In this document: piece by piece, positions 36,365 through 47,300 of the stretch
Position numbering within the stretch: position 1 is the first letter of the stretch
How the letters are laid out: every line of letters starts with the position of its first letter
From: Symbiodinium kawagutii
Taxonomy: Eukaryota; Sar; Dinophyceae; Suessiales; Symbiodiniaceae
NCBI GenBank assembly: GCA_009767595.1
Contig: VSDK01016357.1
Span: 67,390-131,389, forward strand
Direction: 5' to 3'
Length of the DNA stretch: 64,000 bases
Program-made: the position numbers and the translations under genes
The notes under the pieces: model-generated
What the model was told of the DNA's origin: nothing
Database searches by the model: none
What the model saw: only the letters and a program-made list of their open reading frames with translations

Positions 36365-39300
36365 AAGTGGAGGTTCGGAGACTTGGCCTCAGAAGCTTGC
36401 GCCAAGGATACCAAAGTACTTCGAGTATGAGGAATACCACGAAACGACGGACAGCAACTTGTTCGCAGAGAGTCAGTGTGGCGTCATGCCTGATCTGAAA
36501 TGAAGTCCGAGAGTCTCCGAGAGTCTCCGAGAGTCTCCGAGAGTCTCCGAGAGTCTCCGAGAGTCTCCGAGAGTCTCCGAGAGTCTCCGAGGTGAGTTTC
36601 GCTCATCTTCCAAGAACTTCATCGTGGGAGCTCATCCTCACGGAGTCTTCTCTTTTTGTGGTGTCTGTGCTGCTGTCCGAAGCACAGAACTTGAAGCACA
36701 ACATGAAGACTTAGAGTGGCTCTGGTGGCCATAGATGACTACAGTCCACATGAACATGACTTCTATATGACTTCTTTATGACTTCTACGCTCACCTTGCA
36801 GTCGCACCTCCACCGGCTTTGGGCAGTTTCAACTGCTGAGGTCATGACGCATGTATCTCCTGATGGCTTTGGAAATGCCCTTGCAGAGGTGAGTAGCGGT
36901 GCTTAGATTCCTATCATTTCGGCTCATTGGTTGCGAAACATGAAAGTCTTCCAGCTTGCTTGACAACCAGCTAGAGCAAGCTGTGTCTTCCAGCTGTGTC
37001 TTCCAGCTGTGTCTTCCAGCTGTGTCTTCCAGCTTCTTTCAATGAATCCCTAGTGTCGACACAGGGTGGTTTGAGCTACCGTGATGCCTTCCATCACTGG
37101 GATCGCTATTGACCAGAGCCTGGATGACAGGAGGCTCCAACAGCAGCCGCTTCTGTGACAAAGCTCTTTCCCATCTTGAAGGATGTCTTAGCAGTCTTCG
37201 GTCTCATCGACTCTTGACACGGCTGAGCTTTTGGGCCTGGCTTACCCTCTCTTGGTGATCACGAAAGCTAGCGGTAGCAAGCTATTAGCTTGGTGAGTTT
37301 CCGTTTAGCAAAGCTCTTCAGAGGGTCTGTGGGGCAGGAGGAGTCTCTGGTGCGTCAAATTTCACTGGTTGACCCTGTCAACACTCTGTGCACGTGCACG
37401 CATTTTGCCCCATATCCTCCCTTCTTCCTGCTCATAAGCAACACAAGGTGGCTTGATGCTCTTGATGCTTAGCTTTCCTCCCACCCCCCGCGGGCCCTCA
37501 AGTGGTGCTTCAGTGCTTAGTCATCCAAAACCCAACAATCCTCACCGAACCAATGGTGAACTTAGATAGACGGCATTTTCTGTGGTCAGCGGGTTGTACT
37601 ACCTGATGTTGGGCTACAAGCTTGACGCACCTGCCAAGGATGCCAGCAGTGCAACTCTGTCGAAGAGACTGTCTAAGCCTCGAGGTGAGCATCAAGGGCT
37701 GAACGAAGAGCATTTTTGTCAATGGTTCAATGAGCTTTAATAAATGGTGGTTTCTTAAGATAGGGAACCCTCAAAGCCTGGTTTGTTGGCTGGAAATGAT
37801 TCATAAAGGATGATTTGGGGGTACCCCTATTTTGATAAACACAGCCAGTCAGAACTGGCACTGGAAAAGCCGTGAGACCATCGGAAGTTCACATTTTATT
37901 GGTAGCTCACGAACTACAGTCAACCACGGGTGTTTTATCATTGCGAACCTCTCATTGATGGTTCATAGTAGCTGACAGTGGTCAACAATGGCCAACAGTA
38001 ACATGGCTTAATGATAGATAAATAAAGGTTTGTAACAAGGAACAGTAGAGGGGGACATGATCATCTACCTATTGATGGTCATTTGTGGTCAATATGGGAT
38101 GGTTATCCACCTTGTCAATGCAGATAACAACAACCATTTCTCACATGCTACCTTGCCGCAGCAAAAAGATGCCACGGAAATGGATTCTCAACAAGACTGT
38201 GTTGTGTGGCTTTTCCAACAGACACTTTCAAAGTATGCAAAGGTGTTGCATTTCTTTCAGGCTGTCTACGCTGGCACAGGCATCATAGGAGAGAAGTAGA
38301 GCAGCGGTTCCGAGGTCGACATAGACTTTGCATGTTCCAAAGTTCTGCATTTTGCGTCACATAACAATGCAGCCTAGACAACATATTCCCTTAATTGAAC
38401 CAGGCCCACTGAGAAAGAGACATGCACCGCTCTTTTGTGCTCAGCATCTTGCTTCCTGCACAGCAATTTGGAGGAACCTTTGTGCTGTACATTGGTGGCA
38501 TGATTGAACTCTTCTACTCGAGTCCCAAAGAGGAAGTGGTGTTCCTCAAAGAGAGGAAAGGGCTTCCCAGCAGCAGTCTCGGATGGGGCCCAGGTGCCGT
38601 CTTGGGATCTGCGGTGGTGACGAGTCAAAAAGATCTTGATACTTTGCTGTTTGATCCGTAGCGGTGAAGTTTGGTACTGTACTTTCCTGGGAAGAACCTG
38701 GAGAAGGTTTTACAGTCATGCGTTGGAGTCTGAGGTTTATCAAGTTGGCTCTTCGGTCTGGTGCTGATGTCGTGCCAGTCTACATGTTTGGGTGCCTTTG
38801 CTGAAGGCAAATGTAGTGGCTAATATTTTGATCTTTCTTGTGGGTTTACCGTCACTGCCCTGCGACTATTTCGCCAAATTCTTCTCATAGTGGTAGTGGC
38901 ATCCAAGATGCAGTTGAACCGTCATCAGGTTTTCCAGATTTCCGGAAATCCTCATTTGGACACCTCATTGACAAATTGAGCGTCTTCAGCTGCTGTTGTC
39001 GAATGACTCTGATATCCTGGAGTCGTTGAGGAACACCACGGTGCTTTCTGTTTTGGCCTGGGGGCCATTGGCCTCTCTGAGTCGATCTTTGGGAATGTCA
39101 GAGCCTGGGCAGCAAGAGGAAAGCAGAGTGATCATGTTGGTTTCATGCAGAAATGAAGCGTGGTCATTTGCGGCCAGAACCCCCCTGATGCTTCTGACTT
39201 TTACTGTAGTGAGACACCTGTATCTTTTCTGGAGTGCATATTTAATATATGCATCATTTGTGGACAACCCCAGAGAAACGTCTGCCCTCGAATTGATGAT

Positions 39301-40225
39301 TTTGCTAGGGGGAATCAGGAATGCAGGACCGAACCAAAAAATGCAGGAGGGGACGTAAGAACATGGATGAGATGCAAACAGTTTTGACGCTATAGGGCTA
39401 AGGTCCTAAGGTTCATATTAGGCTGTGGGTCAGAGCCCCGTACCGCTGGTGTACCATCATCAACTATTGTGTCTCCTCATAGTGTTGGTGAACTTATACC
39501 CCGTGAAGGTTGGTTGGTTGATATTGACCAGTAGCCATATCCTAAGTTGGTCAATGGGAGCTGGTCCTGTCCTGGTTCAGTTGGTCGCATCACGCCTTCG
39601 AGGTGACCCTTTTCTGGGGTCGATTCGGCTTGCCGTTGCCAAAGCGCGTGTCACCTGGCTGGAGCTCATGGTTTCCGGTGTAGCTGAGCCCCTCCCAGGG
39701 AGTCGCGGCACCGCCCTGCGGCATGAGGCACATGACATATGTGCGTGGAAGACCACTGGGAATGCCTCAGATTGAAAACCCGACCTCTGCGACTTGACAG
39801 CAGGGCAGAGGATGGGCCGCAGTCCAAGAATATCTAGGTACATGTGAGTCGAGTGGCGCTGCAGTGCATGAGTCCAATTTTATCGCACCTGTGTCTATAT
39901 GTGTGTGCACCTGCGACCCCTCTAGACATCCACTTTTTGCTTGAAAGTGCGAGGACAGGATCAACTTAGGGCATATGTTGGGCTGTGCATGGTAACCTGC
40001 AGAGCCTACATCAGTGCTCCTAGATGGTTAGGGATGTCAGCAGTTGGAACTTGACTTGATGAACACATAATTTAAGCTGTTCACACGTCATGCTGCAGTG
40101 TTTCGGGATCCAAGGAGGATATAGAGAAATGGCACGCCGTCTACTGCCAAAAACTGACCGAGCTTTTCGACAACTACAAGGGCAGAAATGCGGATTACAA
40201 GCACAAGAAACTCATCATCAAGTGA
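36365..40225 (+). CDS. DGAT2: DGAT2-family acyl-CoA:diacylglycerol acyltransferase, about ten small exons
   Basis: This enzyme family acylates diacylglycerol at the ER to make triacylglycerol. The exon from 36592 holds the active-site motif in FIVGAHPHGVFSF. Later exons join in phase: 37131-37208 (ILKDVLAVFGLI), 37639-37684 (DASSATLSKRLSKPR), 38474-38561 (VLYIGGMIELFYSS, then FLKERKG), 38735-38791 (FIKLALRSGADVVPVYMFG), 39031-39100 (NTTVLSVLAWGPLASLSR), 39603-39643 (VTLFWGRFGLPLP), 39728-39781 (TYVRGRPLGMPQIENP) and 40099-40225 (KEDIEKWHAVYCQKLTELF, ending LIIK and TGA). Every one matches a conserved DGAT2 block in order. An upstream exon ending near 36480 (KLAPRIPKYFEYEEYH) fits. The exon between about 36681 and 37131 (possibly 36802-36826, STGFGQ) is unsure, and the N-terminal membrane region is not located. 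Donors are GT (37685, 38792), GC (38562, 39644) and GA (37209, 39101, 39782). Confidence 0.9.
36507..36591. repeat. 10-bp tandem repeat inside a DGAT2 intron, ending at the 3' splice site
   Basis: About eight to nine perfect copies of gagtctccga fill most of the 111-bp intron before the HPHG exon. The last copy supplies the CCGAG acceptor used at 36591, so every upstream copy carries the same potential AG acceptor. Confidence 0.85.
36979..37033. repeat. 13-bp tandem repeat, unit agctgtgtcttcc
   Basis: Four perfect copies lie in a DGAT2 intron between the HPHG exon and the exon at 37131. Confidence 0.9.
37744..37842. mobile_element. Short inverted-repeat (MITE-like) element, family A, in a DGAT2 intron
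   Basis: The left arm TGGTGGTTTCTTAAGATAGG and the right arm GGATGATTTGGGGGTACCC followed by CTATTTTGATAAACAC are approximate reverse complements. The element lies wholly inside the intron 37685-38473. Confidence 0.72.
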
Positions 40226-40417
40226 CGCATTCTTATGAATGCAGCTGCTTGCCGGTTCAAAGACTTGAATCGATTTCGTCAAAAAAGGAGGGCATCTTGC
40301 ATCTCTGGAACAATAATCATAATTCCGCTTGTATCAGGGACGCCTGAAAAGGGAAAGCTTGATTCATGAACTGTTGATGCCTTCATCATTTTTCATCATT
40401 GCAAAAGGTTAAAGGAT

Positions 40418-40902
40418 AGACCATGCTGTCGCCAATGCATCGGACCCTGTCCCTGCCGACAGCTCCAGCACTTGGCGGGAGGCCCTTGGAAGGAAGAGCT
40501 TCGCAGCTCTTGCGGAGCACAGCCGAAAGGCTCGAGCTCGACACGTGGCGTTGATGCAGGTGACGGCGCTTGGCACATCGCTTCACGGAGAAGGGAAATG
40601 TGTGGCGGATGGAAATGTGTGGTAAACATGTGTGGTAAATCCAGCTCTTTTCCCAAGATTTCCGATGCTTTCCAGTTCTTTCGAACTCCATGGTAGATTC
40701 CTGTACAGACATCGCTCAAACGTTCGGGTTTTCGACTTGTAGCGACTCCCCCCCAAAAAAGGGAGCAGCTCAATGTCATCACCGCTGGTGATCCCCGAAG
40801 ATGGATGACATGCCCCGGTGTAACTCCCATGGCGCGCAGGTGGTGGATCAGCTGCTGGACGAGAAATCTCTGCAGCAGCTGCTACGAGTCCTGCGCTTTT
40901 GG
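40418..40902 (+). CDS. Candidate exons of an unrecognised gene between DGAT2 and the next gene
   Basis: From about 40418 a frame reads HAVANASDPVPADSSS, then a helical basic stretch (AALAEHSRKARARHVALMQ), ending at GATGCAG before GTGACG, a good GT donor. From 40841, after GCGCAG, a frame reads VVDQLLDEKSLQQLLRVLRF and ends TGGAG before GCCGCACC, a GC donor. The two read well together as a helical protein. It may continue into the gene at 41697, but that link is speculative. Confidence 0.45.
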
Positions 40903-41299
40903 AGGCCGCACCAATGAACATCAACGACCTCCATGACCTCCATGACCTCCAAGGAACCACCATGAACATCCATGAACCAAGTCAACCCATTTTGTGGGGC
41001 CCCGTGTTTATAGCAACCAGCCATCAAGAGCGAAGCTCCTAAGCTCGAGCGATATTGGAATTTTTGACACAACAGCCTGCAGAAAGGTCTACGACTCATT
41101 TCTCCATTTTTCTCCATTTTTTAATTTCTCAGCCTGCAGAAATTCCTCCATGTCTCATCCATTTCTCATAGGTCACTGATTTCTCATCGATTTCTCATAG
41201 CTATCCCAGCCTCGAGAACCTCATCAATTTCTGCAGGTCACTCAGATGTCACTGAGCTTGTCACTGTAGCTGTAGCTCATAAATTTCTCATCAGAACCA

Positions 41300-41690
41300 A
41301 CAGGTTTCACTCAATTTCTGCAGGTCACATAGAATCCCTCCCGGTTTCTGTATCCTTTACGGCGACCGTCAGGTCCAAAGCTGCCAAAGGTTCCATCCGA
41401 CGACGAGGCCGGGGCCGGTGAAGGCCCTGTAGGTCCACCGGGAAAGGACCCAGCTCGGTGAAGTAAGCTGAGGAAGCGAAAAACCAGCATTTTTTCATCC
41501 AACATCCCGAAATCAAGAACAGGATCAGATAGGATCAGATTCGCCCAGAGGAATTTTGCCTCGATCCTTCTGGGATTCTCATCCAATTCCCTGGGATTCT
41601 CCTTCCGCGGGGTTCGCCCTGACAGGTGGCCTCGTGTTGAAGCGCTTTTTGGATGCCAGCTGTGGGGGCCCCAGCGGAGGAGCCACCCCA
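41300..41690. other. Region open on both strands, coding status unclear
   Basis: The + strand has a Pro/Gly/Asp-rich frame (LPKVPSDDEAGAGEGPVGPP) at about 41337-41455. The - strand is open for 126 codons over 41311-41691. Neither has a recognised domain. The + frame could be an upstream exon of the following gene. Confidence 0.25.
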
Positions 41691-41696
41691 CCGTCT

Positions 41697-43133
41697 TGAA
41701 ATGTTTGGGCGGCCAAGCTGGGGATCCCTCAAAGGGAGGAGTGCATCAAGGAGATCTTTGTCCAAAGAAGCATGCAGCAAAGCAGGGTCTGGCTCTATCT
41801 CAAGGCACTAGTTGTCCTCAGGGTTGCATTTGCTCGCCTTTTTTGGCAACCAGCAATGGCAAAGTTCTTGCCTGTGCTTGGCGAGATTGCCACTGCCCTG
41901 GAATCAGGTGGGAAACTGGTCGCAGCTTGTGTGACAGCTCCGTTCAATCCCAGTGCCGGAAAAAGGCTGCTAGAGTCTTCCGGACAGGCCTGGGTGGATT
42001 ACAAAGACCAGAACTTGATCGCCTGTGCTCTCCGAGGTGACGGAACAGGCATCCGCAATGGTGCAGACAATTTCTCGAAGTCTTGTCCGGGCGTGGCCCA
42101 TGTTCGAGCAGGTGTCCATCTAGTGAGGGGCGAGAACGAGGAAGCGTACAACTGCGCAGCCAATGGCACCAAGGCTGTTGGCATTATTGCTGCTTCAGCT
42201 GTAGCTGCAGCCGCCACTGGGGGGCTTGGTGGTGCCCNNNNNNNNNNNNNNNNNNNNNTTTCTGTTGTTCAGGTTGCGGCGCCACCCGCCACTGGGGGAC
42301 TTGGTGCTGCCGGAGCTATCGCCGTTGTAGGTACATCTGCTGCTACCTCCCAAGTGGCGCTTGATGGCGTAGACACTGGGATCCGAAGCGCTTACCACGG
42401 CAGGCTTGAGACTGCTGGTACCATCCAGGGTTTCCAGAGGGCAGCTCAAACTGGCGACGCTGTGCATATCACCGAGGCTATCCTGGCTCCGGTGCAAACA
42501 GCCACCATAGCAGCGGGTGCAGCTGGACTAGCGCGAGCCGTTGACGTAAACCCAAATCCTCAATTGACTGCAGCCAATTTGAGGCACCTGGGAGAAGTGG
42601 GGCAAGAGGGCCTGGCAGCCCCTGCTCCAGGATCTTCCCTACAGGGAAATGCTGGCATTACCACTGGGCCCTCCATCCCTTGGCCAGCCAAGTGGACCAA
42701 GTGCAAAGACTGTATGGTAAACATCAGTGTCATCAGGGCTTATTCCGCAAGATCCAAAGCACGGATCCTGAGAGACAACCCTGTGAACATGTTGGATGAA
42801 AATCGTCAGCCGATTCCAGAAGTGCGAGATGCTTTTGACCAGCACCACCACCAGATGGACATCCCTCAAGGACGAAACATTGCGGGCAACTGGGACCCTG
42901 CCCGTGGTGTTCGCTTTGTGAGATGGTTGGAGGAACAAATTGGCCACCGAGACAGCATCATGTACGATGTGACCTTCCGAGATGAGGAGATGCGGGCCAT
43001 CTACAACCCCAACAACCATCTTGGCGTTTTCGCTCGACTCGGCGAGCACGGAGAGATGACTTTGGCGGCTGCCTTTCCCTTGAGTCCAGCCCAGTATCAG
43101 CGCCTGCTGGCACATCACCCGATAGTGCATTAG
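41697..43133 (+). CDS. Unrecognised 453-residue protein, Gly/Ala-rich core and nuclease-toxin-like C-terminus (inferred)
   Basis: From the ATG at 41772 a single frame runs 453 codons to TAG, interrupted only by a 21-N gap. The frame is open back to about 41697 (IPQREECIKEIFVQRS), so the true start may be upstream, on this or an earlier exon. Residues about 135-190 are Gly/Ala-rich and hydrophobic (VGIIAASAVAAAATGGLGG), flanked by a repeated ATGGLG(G/A)A phrase. The middle has further Ala-rich helices. The C-terminal ~100 residues change character: KCKDC (about 306), DQHHHQMD (about 356), AGNWDPARG (about 371) and YNPNNHLGVFARLGEHGEM followed by AAAFPLSP. The last pattern (Asn-Pro, Val, Gly, then a hydrophobic-Pro-Leu ending) resembles the closing strands of small BECR-fold nuclease domains at the C-termini of bacterial polymorphic toxins. 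That is my inference. I recognise no named family with certainty. Confidence 0.72.
42238..42258. other. Assembly gap (21 N) inside a tandem-repeated coding segment
   Basis: The sequences on both sides share GCCACTGGGGG(G/A)CTTGGTG(G/C)TGCC, so the gap probably hides a collapsed tandem repeat. The true number of Gly/Ala-rich repeats in the protein is unknown. Confidence 1.
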
Positions 43134-43139
43134 TGCTCT

Positions 43140-44365
43140 AGTTTGTACAGTTGTTGTGATGATTTTGAGAGTTGGTGCATCTCCCAACGGAGTTGGATAG
43201 ACTTGTTGGATCTTTTTGAAAGAATTTGAAAGACATGTTCTTTCCGATTTTGCGTGGTCTTTAGAATAAAGATTTGCGATCACATAAATCATTTCATTTT
43301 TCTCCTGGACATTGTAGCCTTTACAGTGCTGCGTCTGCAAGTTGTGCAGCCTGTTCTGAGCAAAGAATGAGAACAAAAAAGCACAGCTTGAAAAGTTCCA
43401 ACTTCCAACATGAGCCCTGTTCACATCCCACAGAAGATCCATCCTGGTGCATCCTGGTGCATCGTAGAATTTGGTAACAGACAGCCTTCTTGGTGGCTGC
43501 AAGAACGGGGCAACGCGGCTTGGACCCACAGGGGAAGTATCCATACGATTCCTTGCATGACTACGTCAGAAATGTCGGCAGCTCTCATTCCTCATGGTCC
43601 CAAACGCGCATTGAATACGTCCGGGGTCCAAGATGATGTTCAAGCATTCGTTTGAGACGCCGCAGCGCAGGTCTGCGAAGATGGCTGGGAACTTGGATGG
43701 CCCACGTTGTCCGAGCAAAGAGGTTCGCTGGGAATGGAGTTGTGGGACATGTAGCCTTTTTCTTGAGCCGGTGTGAGGTGGATTGCTTGACTGTTCTCAA
43801 CCTCTTGTGACAGGTAGGTGATTCCACAGAAGTGTCCTCTGACCATTTCAAAGTCATCTTGGCACATTCACAGAATTGAAGCATACTGTCAGGTCGGTAT
43901 TAATTTTAATTTCATTTTGGTAGGTAGTAATGATGTCAGGTTTCTAATTATTACCGCCGTGTGCCACACCAACCCACACTGCAGCACACTGTCCAGCTTT
44001 GGCTCAGCACCAAACATCCTATGAAGGGTCATGAAAGGCATACATGAAAGGCAACCAGTTGACTTCACTCGACTCCCAGCAGAAAGACTTGAACTATGGA
44101 ATTCCGTCCAATCACTTCCTTTTGTTTACATTGGTGTACTGGTAGATGATTTTAAACGCAGAAGCAGCTGGCAAATAGCGCAAGATCGTGCCACAGCCAC
44201 TCATAGCCCACAGCCGTTTGTTTTATCTAAGCATCAAATGACGACTACGCCTTTGTCAACCATTCGTTGCTAGTATTTATCAACCATTGGCTAGTATTTT
44301 ATCTAATTTATTACCCAATTTGCCAACCATTCCTGGTACTTACCTAACCAGGAGGTTGCTCATTG
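43140..44365. other. Intergenic stretch
   Basis: No supported gene. The long - strand frame reaching back over 42639-43544 is the mirror of the + strand coding region plus this spacer. Short frames at 43818 and 44031 lack features. Confidence 0.45.
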
Positions 44366-44369
44366 ACAG

Positions 44370-47300
44370 CTGGATCATCCACCCGCAAGTCACCACCGTG
44401 GATCGTGCCCAATGGGTTTGCCGCCATGGCCTTGGGGCTTTCACCGGTCTATCACTGGGAGCCGGCCGCTGATGTAGTGGTGACCTTCGATGCCATTCAT
44501 CGCAGGACGGCTGAGCTTTCCTCAGAAAGGATTACGACTTAGAGGATCTTAGACCCCATCTTGGACCATCTTGGACCCCATCTTGGACCTCATCTTAGAC
44601 ATGTGTTTGTCCACGAATGGTGGTACCTACTAGCCATCCCAGGTGTGACATTGAGGTCCAAAAGGGATGTTTACGGGCCCATTTCGCATGAGATCCCTTA
44701 TGCCATCGCTTGCGCATGACTTATACGACCGCAGGTTTTACTTACGAGTAAAGAAGTTCACTCACGCAGCACCTTGCGCCGGCTTGCGCGAGCCTGCGTT
44801 TTGCTTCCGCCGGCAGCTATATGACACAACTCTTACAGACGAAATTGAGGAAGGTTTGGGACTCCGTGGATATGGCTCATAGAGTACCAAAGGAAACACG
44901 AAGTCCTCATCGTTTTTTGAAGCATGTTTGGGAATTTGCCACAACAGCCAAAACCAATCGTATCTGATATGGAAGCATTCAAATGGTTGGTTTACTTATT
45001 ACTATAAACAGCTATCGACTTGGATGATTTACGCGGGTACCCCTAGCTATTAAGAAACCACCAACACTCATCAAGCACACCATATATCGCTCGGGCTCTG
45101 CGAGGATTATCCACATCAATCCCGGCGGCTTCAACACCGTGAATATCCTGGATGACTTTGAAGGCTCACCACCTGATGGTCTCTCTGTGCAGTTGGAGCA
45201 GGACAGGCTGCTCGGAACGGCCGAGAAACATCCCGTGATGCCGACGTGATCAGACAACGAGCTGTTCGAAAAATGGTTGGAGGAAAAACCAAACGACAAA
45301 AATAAGTTCTGAGCATCAAGGCTTCAGGATGACCCAACTTATATAAATGGAATAAAACATCTCTCATCCCGACCAAGACCATGCTGCTCATGTTTTGGAT
45401 GTTCGCAAGGGGAACAGGTTTTACAATGTTTTACATGCCAACTTGACGACACTAGCCGGCAGGGAATATTTGATCTTGCAAAATCTCTCCTCTCCTCTCT
45501 TCTCCCTCTCTCACCCCCATCAATGCAGACGTTCTCAGATTATAGTACTTTGCATCTGCCTTGCAACCGCGCCCCTTGTCATCTACACATTAGGTGGATC
45601 TCAGCATTCGCAACCGCTCACACAGCGTTCTGCACGATAGGAAGGAATTCACTCCTTGAGATTTTCGCCTGATGGGCTCTTCTTCGCATTTCTGGACAAG
45701 TCCAGAAAATTGGGAACTGTTCAGACCATGCAGCGGGAGCCTGAAAAGACAGGACGCAGCTGTAAGTAATGCTCAGGCTTGTAGACTCTATGGAAAGTCT
45801 ATCACTTAAAAAATACTGTAAGTTAGTTAAAGTAATGCAATCAGAATGCAGAAATAATATGAACATATATGAAATAGTGAGAAAGTATCCAGCGTGACAG
45901 TTCCAAAGTTGCAGATTCTCCACCCATGGCTGGGACATTGTGGAACCCAAGAACTGCCCGGCGCCACAGCCCGCGGCCTAGGCCGAAACAAGTTCTTTGG
46001 CCGGGATGCAAGTGGAGCAACAAGGCCTCAGTGGAGCCCTGCAGTCAGCCATCTCTATTTTGACCTTTCCATCCACCCATCTATATTCATTTATCATCAT
46101 CATCGATCTGGATCCATTCCATCAATCCATTTTTCGTTTTCGGACAGGCGGACTTTGAAATTCTGGGGCATTTTTGGCTGCCGGGGGGGCCGCACCTTGG
46201 CTGGATCAGGGGGTTGCGTTTTTTCGAGCAAACAAACCCTCGGCCCTGCCGTGGACTCTATATCCTAGGACCACATTGAAGGGTTTGGGTTTGCTTAGGA
46301 TTGAGAATTTTGGAAAGAACACATGATAGAAAAGATTATGACTAATCACACCTACTATTTCAATTATTGTCCATGTGCCCTGCATCCTTGATTTGTTTGT
46401 ATTTGTACCCAAGGAAACAGGACGCACCTTTGAAAGGATGATTATGGAGCAAAAAGTTGGGATTCTTCTGAAACTCTGTATTTTGTCGGCCAGTTTGAGC
46501 GTCCAACTTCAGGCATCCCAATCTTCATCAAGCAGAGCAAAAATCTCCAACCCGCTTGTGGGTGTGTCCCCATGCCCCCAAAGTAGTCCATTTTCGTGTA
46601 GTGACTAAGGCAACGATTCCCTGCATGTCTGTCTACTTCGTAAAACCTTAAGATTTGTCATTTCGCACCCGAACGAAACGTGTTTTGCTTGGCCAAATTG
46701 TCCCAATTACAGCCGTGAAGCTCACGCCCAAAGCTCACCCGCCCACAGCCTTGGCCTTGTAGCTTTCGATTCGTTGGATTTCGATCCTGGCGGTAGAATG
46801 CCATAAGCATCAAGCTTGAAAATCGTGAAAGCAGCTGGTTTCACCTGCAGGAATTCTCCAAGCTGGAGACTTTCAAAATCTTTCAAAGCTGGATCTATAA
46901 AGCAAAAACAGGGCCAGTGAGCCATATAGCAGGCGCAGTTGGTTCTAGCCAGTCACTTGATGGTGAGGCCCCCGGTAGCCAAACCAAGAACCTGGTGATG
47001 GAGAATCCAGGCTTTCTGGATGATTTACCTGTTTAGCTAGTGATATTCTGGATTATTCCAGTAATTTTATTGGTTATTCAGTGATTCGGGATCCAACAAG
47101 GAGTGGCCATTATTTTCCCAAGTTCTGGATCAACAGGGTACGGGGTCCCCCTCGCCCCGGGGCCGCGAGATGCCACTTGAGGCAAGATTGCAACTCAGAT
47201 CTGGCCATGGTCAGCACCCATGGCATCGAAATCTTCCGACTGAGTTTCGAGCAGAGACTGGGTCCTTGAAGATGTGACCCGATGGGACCCCATGGGACCA

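Noticed and set aside
42639-43544. A 301-codon - strand frame
   Set aside because: It is antisense to the well-supported + strand protein and has no domain of its own.
44667-44882. A coding-like + frame (YDRRFYLRVKKFTHAAPC)
   Set aside because: It falls between two RMC1 exons and fits no RMC1 block; kept out as a probable intronic chance frame, although an alternative exon cannot be excluded.
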